The notes: generated by a model not told the origin, from the letters alone. 64,000 nt of DNA from Meghimatium bilineatum (GCA_034231615.1 CM067311.1:14789360-14853359); one strand, 5' to 3'; positions 10,436-20,424 are shown, counted from the stretch's first letter. Numbers and translations: made by a program.

Positions 10436-12049
10436 CCTTGATACCATGTCGATAAATTCCTGCCCAGACCTTTCCTTGATGTTATACATCTTGGATTTTC
10501 TTCATCTACCTCTCTTCCTTTCACCCTCAACTGTTCCTTGCCAAATAAATTTAGATAGTGAGCCCGGTCTCGTTACATGTTCAAACGAAACAAATTTACG
10601 CCGTTTCACCACTGTCAAAAGTGGTTCTTGATAACCTGCAAATTTATCTGCCGGACCAATGTATTTAATTTTTTTAATGAACCACCGAGATAAAAGAGGC
10701 AACAAATTCCACAATATACTCATCACACACGAGGACCATCTCCAGAAAACTCTTCTACCCCTGACGATGAACGGCAAAACATAAAGGGTTTAGCGAATAG
10801 ATAGATATATATAATATATTTCTCTTATTTTCTATATAGTTACTTCTTCATAAACGTCTGTAGCAATTGTTTTCACAAGACTGAATCATTCTTTCCTTGT
10901 CTGCCTTGAGTGTCCCACTTTCACGTCTGTATCAAAGTCTACTTAGCATTACCGATCTGAATAGACTGGTCTTTACTATACTGTAATACTTATCTTTACT
11001 GTAATACTTATCTTTACTGTAATACTAATCTTACCTTTCCAAATCATAGTTAACTTTGGCATGGCAGCCATCGCCATCTCTTCTTACTGTCACGATGAAT
11101 AATTCCATGCATATACAATAATAAAGAAAGTCTGGAAAAGTGGCCAGGAAGCTGCGAAAACGTTTCAGAAGTCAAAGGTAACAAGTTCGAATTCAGTTAT
11201 AGGCAGCTGGACAACCGCACCTTTAGAAAGTAATGACAAACTACTTCACGTAAAGATTGCCTACAAAATCACTACAGACAAAAATGAATGTACTAATCTC
11301 GTTTTCCAGAATAGGATATGTTGTTCGTTCCTTCCTCGGAGTCTACGACGATCATTTGAGCTCAACCGGGATGATAATGATGAATGAGGTGTGCCCTGCT
11401 GTGACTAATAAGTCTCTATACCTGCAGGGATTTGTTTCCACACTCAGGACTTACAACCAGCATGTGATACTTTGTTGATTAAATTGTTGAGGTTATTTTT
11501 AACCTAGTCAGCAAATGGTGGTTTTGGGTGTATTCAGATAATTTACCCCACAGCAAGTCCAGTTCTTTTGATAAATGATACTGTATTCGAGTTCTCAAGA
11601 CTTCCATAACGTTTTGGGGATGTCTTTGTCTAGGCCAGTACTCATTTCACACCTGATTTAGTGTACTGCAATCTTGCAAGATATGTTCCGCAATATATAT
11701 CCTGTCCACAAGAGCACGTGGCTGATACAACCAATCTCAGTTTATGTAAATGAATGGACAGTATATTGTGCCCTTTCCTGTTACAGAACATGATTGTTTG
11801 GTCTGCTATACCAAGATATTGATAATTATCTTTTAGGTGGTCGAATTTGTAATATATTTTGTTCGTGGTCTGTTTTCTTGGTAAGTGATTACTTATTCTT
11901 ATTGTTCCTCCCTTTGCAAACAATATCTGCTCGTACATTTCCTTTGATTATATATATCTGTTATTGTTTCAGTTCAGAATACATGTTCCACACCCATCTA
12001 TGGCAATGAACAACATGAAGAAACAGACAACATCTATGGAAATATCTAA
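2868..12049 (+). CDS. Single-pass membrane receptor, C-terminal part (3 exons, 5' partial)
   Basis: Joining 2868-3084, 6279-6542 and 11973-12049 gives 185 codons and a TAA stop, with both junctions in phase 1. Residues 1-90 are extracellular: one Cys (residue 29), N-x-T or N-x-S sites near residues 19 and 78, and a beta-strand-like stretch with KVKMYPNV. Residues 91-115 form a glycine- and leucine-rich membrane helix followed by a basic stop-transfer (WYRMKSKK). The 70-residue tail has Y144-N-N, Y170-G-N and Y182-G-N. These fit the Y-x-N consensus for Grb2-type SH2 domains, so a tyrosine-kinase signalling role is inferred. No signal peptide or named ectodomain is visible; these should lie upstream. 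Three AATAAA hexamers at 12294-12328 are candidate poly(A) signals. I do not recognise the family; short tyrosine tails of this kind also occur on MEGF10/Draper-like and Ig-type receptors. Confidence 0.62.
3392..3549 (-). mobile_element. SINE family B, with 11-12 bp target duplication
   Basis: Flanked by GGATATAAATTC at 3381-3392 and 3550-3561. It lies in the first intron of gene 1. Same core and (GAA)n tail as the copy at 2285. Confidence 0.9.
3671..4575 (+). repeat. Minisatellite, 34-41 bp unit, about 24 copies
   Basis: Units TATCTGGGTGCAAGAAGTAG plus TAGTACTACTTACCTACC, varying by the number of CTAC steps. Many contain the 12-bp palindrome AGTAGTACTACT. It is in the first intron of gene 1. 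Confidence 0.96.
4715..5810 (+). mobile_element. LINE fragment, reverse transcriptase to ORF2 end (type 2)
   Basis: Frameshifted remnants read KQLLAIHRNKKRGKTRCILS, a decayed ADDT-like active-site region near 5020, YLGHIVTNDGRC-like text near 5240, then a clean end GHLKRHDTLLKTLLEGKFKG and RYKWESNITRWTGYSLAECT ending at 5800 with TGATGATGATG. Seven copies of this type occur in the window. Not functional. Confidence 0.8.
5935..6155 (+). mobile_element. LINE type 2, 3'-end fragment
   Basis: A second, more diverged copy of the type 2 C-terminus, with the same AGACCTTACTTGAG, GGCAGAGATACAAGTGG and GATGATGATG landmarks. It lies just upstream of gene 1 exon b. Confidence 0.75.
6279..6542 (+). CDS. 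Gene 1 exon b: transmembrane and juxtamembrane segment
   Basis: A pyrimidine-rich CTCTCTTCAG acceptor precedes it and a GTATAC donor follows. The exon enters and leaves in phase 1 (2 bases, 87 codons, 1 base). It encodes a Ser/Thr-rich stalk, a hydrophobic helix of about 25 residues (VLVIGLGVGLAVITC and on to LVVW), a basic anchor, then tail with a GYNNV tyrosine motif and acidic residues. The open frame is too short for simple ORF calling because it lacks an early ATG. Confidence 0.68.
6842..7118 (-). mobile_element. SINE family A, with 11-bp target duplication
   Basis: Flanked by TGGGTTGTAGT at 6831-6841 and 7119-7129. In element orientation it begins CGCCCGTGTGTTG, has the GTCGTAAAAGGCGACTAA-like block, the core, and a (GAA)n tail. 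Full-length, in intron 2 of gene 1. Confidence 0.9.
7502..7790 (+). mobile_element. SINE family A, degenerate copy
   Basis: Landmarks in order: GCCCGTGTATTGTCGGGG, GGAGCAAATAATAGCA, CATGCATGTC, TATAGGACC, a diverged core, AACGTATTCCGTTCTCCGGA and GTTTGAGAATGAACGC. It overlaps part of a 137-codon minus-strand open frame (7161-7574), which is therefore doubtful. Confidence 0.8.
7950..8345 (+). repeat. Minisatellite, 56-bp unit with internal hairpin, about 7 copies
   Basis: Each unit holds ATATCCTGT, an 11-base spacer and ACAGGATAT, a perfect 9-bp inverted repeat. The copies are nearly identical. It lies in intron 2 of gene 1. Confidence 0.95.
8693..8760 (+). repeat. 20-bp tandem repeat, 3-4 copies
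   Basis: TGATGATGGTTTGCATTCTC repeated head to tail. Confidence 0.9.
8766..9290 (-). mobile_element. LINE fragment, ORF2 C-terminus (type 3), partly duplicated
   Basis: The minus strand gives IKWFGHLMRMNHNQLPTRSY after MKCLRNVARVTKLGKIRND. A stretch of about 80 bp (8979-9060) is repeated at 9073-9155, so part of the tail was tandemly duplicated. Same type as 14405-15060 and 25575-25880. Confidence 0.75.
9580..9625 (-). mobile_element. SINE family B, short 3' fragment
   Basis: Only the TTCAGCGTTCGTTCTCAAAC tail and CTCCCTTCTGGATT remain before a TAA microsatellite. Confidence 0.6.
9628..9681 (+). repeat. (TAA)n microsatellite, about 18 units
   Basis: A pure trinucleotide run. It creates artefactual poly-Asn and poly-Ile open frames on both strands. 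Confidence 0.98.
9684..9965 (+). mobile_element. Dispersed repeat family G
   Basis: Contains GTCTCACCAATGGCC, CCATGCAACAGAAAA and GATGACATGC followed by a T/A-rich end. The same order recurs at 20935-21130 and, diverged, at 12400-12500. Probably a SINE or the end of a LINE; no clear tRNA boxes. Confidence 0.7.
10040..10390 (+). mobile_element. Dispersed repeat family H
   Basis: Ends in GGCATGAGCTCATGGACCGC and CAGCAACCAACCAACC before a TTA microsatellite. The 3' end recurs at 29255-29300 (+) and 54905-54965 (-). It looks like a SINE with a simple-repeat tail; ends are approximate. Confidence 0.6.
10391..10435 (+). repeat. (TTA)n microsatellite
   Basis: About 15 units, directly after the end of repeat H and probably its tail. 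Confidence 0.97.
10975..11035 (+). repeat. 17-bp tandem repeat, about 3 copies
   Basis: ACTGTAATACTTATCTT repeated with one diverged end copy. Confidence 0.85.
11490..11940 (-). mobile_element. LINE 3' end, GHN...CSCG type
   Basis: The minus strand reads GHNILSIHLHKLRLVVSATC then CSCG, and later a SFIKRTGLAVG-like end. This matches the C-terminal Cys motif tails at 40263-40485, 45880-46300 and 44396-44920. It ends about 30 bp before gene 1 exon c. Confidence 0.7.
11973..12049 (+). CDS. Gene 1 exon c: tyrosine tail and stop
   Basis: It follows a TATCTGTTATTGTTTCAG acceptor in phase 1 and encodes VQNTCSTPIYGNEQHEETDN followed by a second IYGN motif and TAA. The two tyrosine motifs are 12 residues apart. 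A possible donor (AAG then GTAACA) begins two bases after the stop, so an intron in the 3' UTR is possible. An alternative phase-1 end at 13752-13795 is weaker. Confidence 0.58.
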
Positions 12050-12293
12050 GGTAACAATTTTTACATTCATGCATTTTAAAACTCTTGCTTGCGATTTTTT
12101 TGGTATGATAAGATAATGCTAATGATTAAGGTCCGTATCAAGCCGTAGATAAGCGGGGTTAGGTTAGGGGTTCAACCCCAACCCCCATAGAACATCGAAA
12201 CACAACGTTAAGTACTAGGAAACTGGCCAAAAATGCAGGTCAAAAACCAAACCACCAAGCAATTTTTCACAATAAGGTCAAATTTTTGCATTG

Positions 12294-12328
12294 AATAAAA
12301 GACTCAATAAAATATCTGACTCAATAAA
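12294..12328 (+). promoter_or_regulatory. Candidate poly(A) signals of gene 1
   Basis: AATAAA at 12294, 12306 and 12323, about 250-280 bp after the stop. A+T richness makes chance hexamers common, so support is weak. Confidence 0.3.
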
Positions 12329-12399
12329 AGACTTTTTTTTTTAGGTAAACCCTTCCCACTTGAGAACGTATATACGGCCCTGGACCGCACCCAGAAACG

Positions 12400-12500
12400 T
12401 CCAAATATCAAACCAATGGGCTGCCTGACCAACATCCAAGCAACAGCAAAACTTCAGTAGATGACATGCTTAAATAGTCAGGCTTTCATCTTGTAAAAAT
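12400..12500 (+). mobile_element. Repeat family G, diverged fragment
   Basis: AACCAATGGGCTGCCTGACC, CAAGCAACAGCAAAACTTCA and TAGATGACATGCT match the order of family G. Confidence 0.55.
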
Positions 12501-12572
12501 CCAATAGCACTTCACATATACACAGGAAGTAAAGGTATATGAGAAGAATCAAAACAAACGTTCATATCATAC

Positions 12573-12753
12573 CAGTGGCGTAGCGTGGGTCAATGGCGCC
12601 CGGGGAGGAATCATAATTTTCCGCCCTTGTGATATAAAAAAAAGTATGTCAGTTATTGTGAAAGACTGAACGAAAATAAATTTGCCGCCCTCCCGATGAT
12701 GCCGCCCGATGTGGTCCGCACCTCCACCCCCCCCCCCCCTTGCTACGCCACTG
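12573..12753. mobile_element. hAT-type MITE with 8-bp target duplication
   Basis: Terminal inverted repeats CAGTGGCGTAGCG and TGCTACGCCACTG, flanked by TATCATAC at 12565-12572 and 12754-12761. The 181-bp element has no coding capacity. CAGTGGCGTAGC-type ends with 8-bp duplications are typical of hAT-derived elements. Confidence 0.93.
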
Positions 12754-12761
12754 TATCATAC

Positions 12762-13224
12762 GTCATGTTCTCGATTATTTCGGTCAATTTCATTGGTCGA
12801 CGCTGGCAGGTGACACTAAGTACATACATAGTGACCTACGAAATGCACGGAAATAATCAAAATCACCACGTATGACGGCTTGTTTTAATTATGTTTGTGT
12901 GTCTTTAATGTCGATAGCCCAGATACAGTTATGTTGTATTTTGGTAATGAAGTTTCTTTTTTTGCATCGTTACGTGGCGCTGCTGGTTGTAGGAGCTATC
13001 TGTTTATGAAACAAAGCTTCGGCGAAACCTTCTCATTGTACAAAAGGATATAAGTTCTGTATTGTTTGAAATTCTAGATTATCTAAACAATGAATAACGA
13101 AAGCGTTAAATAGAATAATCCGGAAGAACTTTGATGATGCTTAGTGACCGAGAGAGAGACACTGCCGGTTTAAAAGTACATTTATACCGAATCGGTATCA
13201 GCGATGAATCGTATAATTCTTGGA
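12762..13224. other. Unassigned DNA
   Basis: No gene or clear element end is seen. Confidence 0.4.
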
Positions 13225-13485
13225 TCCGAAAGGAGACCAAAGAATAGCAACACTAAGACCTGCCATGCATATCGTAGGGAGCGACCAATGACATTTTATA
13301 GTGGAGTGAACTGTTCCATCCCATAAATGGTAAAAATGACTCAGAAGCTATGCTGAAGTTGGATGTGTTCCACTGAATAGATCAAATATTATAGCTAAGA
13401 TGTAAAACATGGTCCACCGCTATGCATTCTCAAAACTACGTTCTACTAATCTGCGGGAGTACGAAGACAAAGAGAAGGACACATA
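13225..13485 (+). mobile_element. SINE family A, very degenerate
   Basis: AAAGAATAGCAACACTAAGA, CCATGCATATCGTAGG, TTCCATCCCATAAATGG, GCTGAAGTTGGATGTGT and CTACTAATCTGCGGGAGT are in family A order. An old copy. Confidence 0.7.
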
Positions 13486-14404
13486 ATATAAACTAGATTG
13501 AGGGAGACTCATAGCTTAACGTGATAGCTATCTTGTGAGAATTAGTCTCACGGAAATATATAACTGTACTTTTTAGAGTGGGGACGCCGAACTGGGGACA
13601 AAAAAAATAATAGCTTTTGGCTTATATACAGATGTTAAAGATAGAATTTTTCAATTTGTAATTCTCAGAAAACACGTCATCATAAATTATTTATTAGCCT
13701 TTGCTTGGTCTGAAGCCAACGTTTTACACTGTCTTTTCTTTTCTTTCACAGATTGTGCACCTTCTAAGATGAACAAGCGAAAATGGATTATCTAACAGAA
13801 ATAGTTGCAAGGGACTTCTCAACTCTGACCATATGACCCCATGGGACCACGGAAACTTACAGGAGTTACAGAGAAAAATTATTGAAATTGGGACATAGAC
13901 CCGAATGGGAAAGGGGTGGCAATTACTTTGAACACAATTTAATAAGATATATATCAATAAACCTTTTTTTTTAAAGCCTCGTTGAGCTCTAAAAACCGTT
14001 GACATGAAGGTCACAAGGCGTTCACGTGAAAAAAATTCGTCTAATAGATAGTCAGGTTTATAAAAAAAAGGTTTAGAACCATTGTTTTAGTAAATTCTAG
14101 CTAGTCAATCTGACGAAAAAATCATGTCTGCATACTAAATTGTGGGGCACCTACATCCAGGGCCTAAAAACAATTTTTAAGGGGTGTTGGATTAGATTTT
14201 TTAAAATAAATGTCACTATTTGGCGGAAAATTTGAGGACCTTTATTTTTTTTTTTAAAACAGCTATCGTTGGTGTTTTTACCGACCTTTTGGTCAGTTCC
14301 TAGTACTAAAAGCTATGTTCAAATTTTCTGGGAAGGGGGGTGGGGGGGGTATGAAACATTCTAAGACAAACTTTTCCCTACGTATTCATTTTCGTATTAG
14401 ATGC
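13486..14404. other. Mostly unassigned DNA
   Basis: A possible alternative terminal exon of gene 1 lies at 13752-13795 (acceptor TTCTTTCACAG, phase-1 frame CAPSKMNKRKWII then stop). Otherwise no gene is seen; the open frames are short and lack coding character. Confidence 0.35.
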
Positions 14405-15060
14405 ACAACTAATGAAACTTTTTCATTGTCTTATCCCTATGTGCTAGTGTTGCCGTAGCTTCCACACTTGCCGTTAAACGTAGGGGTTTGTGAAGGAGAC
14501 GTAATCTGCGTTCCATGTGTGTTGCTCTGGTTGAGGAGTAGTCATGTTTATTCAGGATGGTCTTGATGTTGTCTATCCATCTTTTTCTAGGTCTGCCCTT
14601 GGCGCTGTATCCTGATTCCATCTTGTTATAAGCTCTTGTTGGAAATTGATTGTTCATCCTCATAAGATGTCCAAACCATTTTATCAGTTGCTACTTTATA
14701 TATTCGATGCCTGATATAATACCTATAATCTTTCTAATGCTCTCACTGTGCATTTTGTCAAGTCTGGTGACTCCAATAGTCTTCCTTAAACATTTCATTT
14801 CATAAGTTTCGTTCTTTCTCTTATGTCTAAATGTCAGTTGCCAAGTCTGACATTGGCAGCATAGTGTTGGTATTAAGATACTCTTAATCATTTGTTTCTT
14901 TACTTCCATGTTGATTTTTGGGTGCAATAGCAAAGATGACAGCTGGTATGTCACAGTATTTGCCTTTTGACAGATGGTTTCTATCTCTCTATTGAGTTGT
15001 GGGTCTTCTGTGAAGATACTTCCTAGGTATTTGAACTCTTGACTTGTTTTATTTTAATTT
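14405..15060 (-). mobile_element. LINE fragment, ORF2 C-terminus (type 3)
   Basis: The minus strand reads QLSSLLLHPKINMEVKKQMI, then MKCLRKTIGVTRLDK, IKWFGHLMRMNNQFPTRAYN and KGRPRKRWIDNIKTILNKHD in two frames, followed by a Leu/Arg-rich tail. It is the best-preserved type 3 copy but lacks the reverse transcriptase core. Confidence 0.8.
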
Positions 15061-15564
15061 TATGTTCGTTCAAGTCACTTTTAATGGCACATTTATAATT
15101 TTAATTTAGATTTTCACAGATCTTATATTTCCTATCTATACATTGCCGCCATTTTGACCCATTTTCCCATACATACCAATATCGCTTTAGATGCAAAACT
15201 AATGAAAAGTTTCCATACATAATCAATATCGTATGAGATGCAAAAGTAATGTTCACAGAAGAAGAAGATTCCCTAGATATCTCCACCTTACCTTCATCAC
15301 ATACATGCATTTACTAGATAACAACACAATCACATAACAAACGGGTTCTCGTTGCACAACATCATCCGGCTCTAACATATACAGATGTAGCTCGATAGTA
15401 CGGTCGGTTTGGTAGTTGTAAAAAGTTGGTAAGATATTCTATTCCATATCCATACCATATTTTCCCAGTGTGGAAGTGAAAGCTGGAAATCAACTTTGAT
15501 GAACATAAAGTGAAACGATTTCGTCAAAAATAGTGATTTACGAAACAAAATACACAAGAATATG

Positions 15565-15850
15565 TTTCAAATGGCATAGGAAAGCGCAGATGGAAATACC
15601 TGGGCCACGTTTAAAGACTATATTAAAACAGAATAAATCAACAAGCCCTTACATGGACACCTGAGGGTAAAAGAAAAACGAGGAAACCTGAAGCAACCTT
15701 AAAAAACACCATACTAAAAGAAGGGGAAATAGCAGGCTGCAAGATTATACAAGAACTAAAACTACAGCCAGCAGACCGCAACACACGGAGAATTAAAACT
15801 TCTTCCCTATGTGCCGCTTGCGGCACTACAGGAAAAAAACTAACTAACTA
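15565..15850 (+). mobile_element. LINE 3' end (type 4, GKRKRG... family)
   Basis: In shifting frames it reads RRWKYLGH, INKPL, WTPEGKRK, NTILKEGEIAG and LQPADRNTRRIKTSSLCAAC. This is a typical ORF2 C-terminus. The copy at 20640-20934 shares even the preceding 90 bp. Confidence 0.75.
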
Positions 15851-16094
15851 ATATCCCATTCAGGACGTGTCAATCAAGACATCATGTTTTGGTTGTAGTG
15901 ATTTTCTAGGCAATATAAACAAGTTCAATGTGTTGTCATTGCTTTCTGCACAGTCCAGATGCATACTTGTCTGCGACGAATGTAGAACATGGTGCCTTTT
16001 CTGTCCAAGGCTCGCTCTATACCTCTTCATTATCCTTGGTTTAGGAATAGTATACACAAAAGTATGAACCGTCGTCAAGTATAACGTAATTTTT

Positions 16095-16210
16095 TGTTTA
16101 GATGGCCAGTAATTGCGAGTTATTTGCTCTTACTTCGTACTTGCAATGGGGTGGTTTTTCTGAGCTTTCTTGCATACTCAGCAGATTTCAGCTTTAGACT
16201 TAAGCAATGC
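16095..16210 (+). mobile_element. Dispersed repeat C
   Basis: AATTGCGAGT, TTGCTCTTACTTC and GGGGTGGTTTTTCTGAGCTT match 28695-28810 closely. Element type unknown. Confidence 0.6.
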
Positions 16211-16640
16211 CTATTGATGAAGCTTTCTACTCAGAGAGATCTAACTAAAATTCCTTTTCCATAACGTTTATGAATGTATGCTGGTACTCAACAAGCAACA
16301 TACCTATGAACTTTCTAGACTGCATCCTGCCCGTCACCATTACTTACCAGAATATCTAGTACCAATTCTTTCGTCTGAACTGTCTTTGAAGCCGTTGGTG
16401 ATCTAGAAATATTTTTAGTTGAAATGGAAAGCAAATCTGGAACTATTCTACTGAGACTCCCAAGATCCAGCTATAAGAACAAGGTTACCACTCATCATCA
16501 TCAAATTATATTTCCGCATCCTCCAATATCCTATGTCTCTCTGTTTAAAAAGTCAACATTCCGAACTGTGCGAGTCAGATACTCTTGTTTTCAATTTGGT
16601 AAATTGGAGAGCTATCATTCCAGCATTGAACTCAAAACCA
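16211..16640. other. Unassigned DNA
   Basis: Two overlapping open frames of 90 and 71 codons run into a SINE B remnant; neither looks like a gene. Confidence 0.35.
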
Positions 16641-16644
16641 TTCT

Positions 16645-16810
16645 ATTTTCCTTTCTTTACTTTCATTCTCCAATCCCCATTGGATTTCACTTGTAAAAGA
16701 ACAATACGCCCAACTAGATTTCCAGCAGGATATAGTCCATGGAATTGAAGTGCATTGTGTCGCTGTTTTGTTTGCGTCAATGACCGACATATTCGACTTC
16801 TGCATTGGAA
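16645..16810 (-). mobile_element. SINE family B, old copy
   Basis: TTTCATTCTCCAATCCCC, ACTAGATTTCCAGCAGGATA, GCATTGTGTCGCTGTTTTG and CGACATATTCGACTTCTGC are in B order with many changes. Confidence 0.75.
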
Positions 16811-17815
16811 ATACCATGTTCGATATTTTTATCACATTCACTGAATTGTGGGATGTCTGTAACCATGTTGACAGTGGACCAGCTGTACGAGAGAACTGGT
16901 TCCGTACTATGCACTGGACACGAACCTGAACACTAGCCACAATCAAGCATGATTGACCTTTTCGCCGCTGTTAGTATCGCTATCGACATAACTACAGGCG
17001 TTCACATTGTACTTGTATCCATACCGAGAAGCAATATTATTGTAACTCATAATACATAATTACTGTTTAATATTAACTAATATTATTTTACTATATATAT
17101 CATTAAAAATAATTTCCTGTTATTGAAACATAAATTGAAATAAATATTACAATATTTGCATGACATTACAATCATTTGTTCCTCATTGGTAATAATAAAA
17201 TGGTGTTAACAATTGTAATTAATTGGAGACTGCAGTAACCCTTGTTAAACAATAATGCAAATTAATATAAGCAAAAAATATAAAAGGAGTTATATCAGTT
17301 GTACACTAAGGAAATGCAAGGTATCAATTTTTCTAGTAATATGTCTTTACTAGATTCGTTCGGATCCCGTCGGGACGAAATTTATTGGGTTGCTAAACCT
17401 GATATGCTTCACATTGCCAATGTGCTTGCGAACCCAGCTCACCGTATGGGAACAAAAGTATGACATCATACAGTCCATAACCAACTCATTGAATACATAA
17501 CCAATATTTTCTAAATGAATAAATGCGAAAGTCGCGGTGAAAGTGTGGTTCGCCATCTTCGTTGACGCAAACCATTGATGTTGGTTCATTATTGCGACAT
17601 TGATCAGATTGACGATCGCGCTTCACATTAACGTGTGTATACAACCATGGCGTCTGCTTTGAGCCGTGCGGGGGTGGGGGAATTTTGTCTCGACACCAAT
17701 CATTTTAATTGGATGTTGCACAGAAATCCGTGACTTAAATGCACTATTTATAAAGCGTTCTAGAGAGACTGACAGAACACGGCTATTATATTATAGATAT
17801 AAGTAAATAACACAT
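16811..17815. other. Unassigned A+T-rich DNA
   Basis: No exon, tRNA or element end is convincing. A 79-codon minus frame at 17350-17589 has no support. Confidence 0.35.
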
Positions 17816-17817
17816 TA

Positions 17818-18170
17818 TGTGGTGACAATATAGCCAGAAAACAACACTATTATCTGGTGACAATATAGCCAGAAAACAACACTATTATCTGGTGACAATA
17901 TAGCCAGAAAACAACACTATTATCTAGTGACAATATAGCCAGAAAACAACACTATTATCTAGTGACAATATAGCCAGAAAACAACACTATTATCTGGTGA
18001 CAATATAGCCAGAAAACAACACTATTATCTAGTGACAATATAGCCAGAAAACAACACTATTATCTGGTGACAATATAGCCAGAAAACAACACTATTATCT
18101 GGTGACAATATAGCCAGAAAACAACACTATTATCTGGTGACAATATAGCCAGAAAACAACACTATTATAT
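17818..18170 (+). repeat. Minisatellite, 35-bp unit, about 10 copies
   Basis: Units GTGACAATATAGCCAGAAAA plus CAACACTATTATCTG, nearly identical, differing mainly at CTGG/CTAG. Confidence 0.97.
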
Positions 18171-19590
18171 ACTAGAGAATTGCAGATATGGGAATAAGGG
18201 AGAAATAATTGTTATCAATTTTAATAACAATCGTTTATGAGGTGGTGGTGAATATCATAACTATTCATGTAGTTTCTGCTGACGTAGATTTCTCAGACTT
18301 ACAAACTAATTTGAAGAAACTGAAGCCATCTAACCTAATTGTTTAATTGTTGATGTCTCCTCAGTGTCGTAAAATTATGTTCTCCCAAATTCTCCAACTT
18401 GTGGGTTGGCAGGTTGGTAATCTAAGGAGATATGGTATTTACTTGTGACATTTATTGCATTTCGTTTATTTATATACAATGAACATTACAATAGCAGAAT
18501 CTACCATTTCATTACCATTGTTTAACTAAGTACATTTTACTTGTATTATAAATTTTAATATTATGATGGTGGCTGAAAAATAATTCACAAAGAAAACAGT
18601 AAAACAAAAACATTGTATTCAGCATCGTTGCTGTCATGTAACTAATTTACTCGCTACACACACGGATGAATCTCTTTCATTTGTGTTTTGTGTGTCCAGT
18701 ATATATTTCAGAGATTGACAATCTTTTTGAATTCGCGGATCGTATTGAACTTTTCTATGTAGTATGGAACCTGGAAGCTTTTGCTTCTATCACATATCGC
18801 GTGTCTACCTTGTTCTTGTTCTTTTGATTATTTCCCTTGGCTATGTTTATCAGACAACGGGTATTTATTTAAATATTAATTGATTTAGCGCTTGGGTTAG
18901 TAGAGTTATGTAAGGGAACATACTGTGGTTATGTTACAGTTTACAAGATTACGTTAAGTAAATTTCAGTTGAATGTACCATAGCCAATGGAAATAATTAA
19001 AAAAGAAGAAAGTAGGCACGCGATATGTGATACAACGAAGTTGTTTTTGTTGTCATTTTGAGATGCAAGTAGTATTTTATTAGTTCGGGAGTCTGCGCAT
19101 ATACTACTATTTTATCAGCCTGGCATCCAGAAAAAAAATATTTGACGGGTCTCTTTTTATCCCCCTTCCCTGATCTACTTTCACGGAGTCTAGCGTCTCA
19201 ACTATGTCAGAACTGTTAATATATTAAATCTTCATGTTATGATTTAGTTTCTAACAGTCTAAAATGTTAACACTGGTGGCATTCATCGTCGCATGCAATG
19301 TGTTTGTAATGATGAAGATGTTGAACCAACTACTATGAATAGGCGAGCAATACAACTGCTTGACTGGGAAAATGACACCGTTAAAGACATCCTCAGATAT
19401 TGAGGATGAACCTCGCAATTGTCCACCAGATCCTGTAACTAAGCAGAAGCGTCTAAAGAAGGGGAAAAAATTGATTTGAAGCTACTGTTGCATTACGCAA
19501 CAACACATTGCCACCATACTAGGCAGATCAAAAGAATATGTACACTCCGAATTGTTGAGCATAGAGTTCTTTTAATAGATTTTCGTACTG
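18171..19590. other. Unassigned DNA
   Basis: No gene is supported. Around 19265-19480 a broken frame with SSDIEDEPRNCPPDP might be a transposase relic, but it carries stops and cannot be assigned. Confidence 0.35.
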
Positions 19591-19605
19591 ATGTATCCAG
19601 TGTGA

Positions 19606-19836
19606 AGTAGAGAGCATGGCCGTGTTGTTAGAACGCCGTTCTCAGACTCTTGAGGTCCTGGGTTCATTCCACGGTTGGGACAGGAATGTTTCTCTCGGAG
19701 GTAAAATCAAATTAATTCCTGTACATATTGCGGCATCTGCAATTGCAAAGCGGCCTTTATTTCCACAGCCCATAGAAAGCTCCCTGCACTCCTTCACAGG
19801 ATAACATGAAGTAACGAAAGTTTTTAACGAAAGTAG
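19606..19836 (+). mobile_element. tRNA-derived SINE 1
   Basis: Near its start are box A-like TGGCCGTGTTGTTAGAACGC and box B-like GGTTCATTCC. It is flanked by CCAGTGTGA at 19597-19605 and 19837-19845. The body is unrelated to families A, B and E. Confidence 0.8.
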
Positions 19837-19846
19837 CCAGTGTGAC

Positions 19847-20136
19847 GAGCGCGGTAGCCTAGTGGATAGTGAGCTTGCTTGCTATCAACTGGTTACAGCG
19901 TGCCAGGTTCGAAACCACTTCTGGACATAGAAAATCCGGGTTGTGATTTCTCACTTGACACGACCACTCCTCCAGTCGACTCAGCTGTAAATGAGTACCT
20001 GACGCATGAATTAGGGAAGGTAAAAACAGCAAGGAAGGGAACTGGCCACCCCACCTAATAGTTGCTGCGGCTTAGTACATGAAGAGTTATCTTCATCCCC
20101 GACGGCAGATGCCATGGGACCAACCTTTTTTTTTAT
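19847..20136 (+). mobile_element. tRNA-derived SINE 2
   Basis: Box A-like GTAGCCTAGTGGATA and box B GGTTCGAAACC are about 40 bp apart, followed by a body with GACTCAGCTGTAAATGAGTA and a T-run at the end. Target duplication CCAGTGTGAC at 19837-19846 and 20137-20146. It landed exactly in the duplication left by SINE 1. Confidence 0.92.
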
Positions 20137-20424
20137 CCAGTGTGACACCTCTAACACGTCTGTTATTGGTTTTTGTGATATTATATTATTAATAGGTTTT
20201 GTTTTCAATAGCAAATATATTCGCTGTATTTCATTATATTACGCAATATTTTCGTTATGTTGCGATTATTTTTTAATGAAAGTTTAACCCGATATTAATA
20301 AACTTTTAAAAATACATCAGGCTTCACATTAATCTGTAATTTTTGCTTAGTATTTTAAATTTATAAGTTCAAAATAAACAATTGTGTAATATATTTTATG
20401 GTGTTTTTATTTTTACAATAAGAT

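Noticed and set aside
9473..10530. Frames with poly-Asn, poly-Ile or poly-Tyr
   Set aside because: Products of TAA/TTA microsatellites; the same applies to the YIYI frames at 21018-21407.
19265..19480. piggyBac-like N-terminal fragment (SSDIEDEPRN)
   Set aside because: Only an acidic low-complexity stretch with stops; no catalytic motif or TTAA-flanked ends found.
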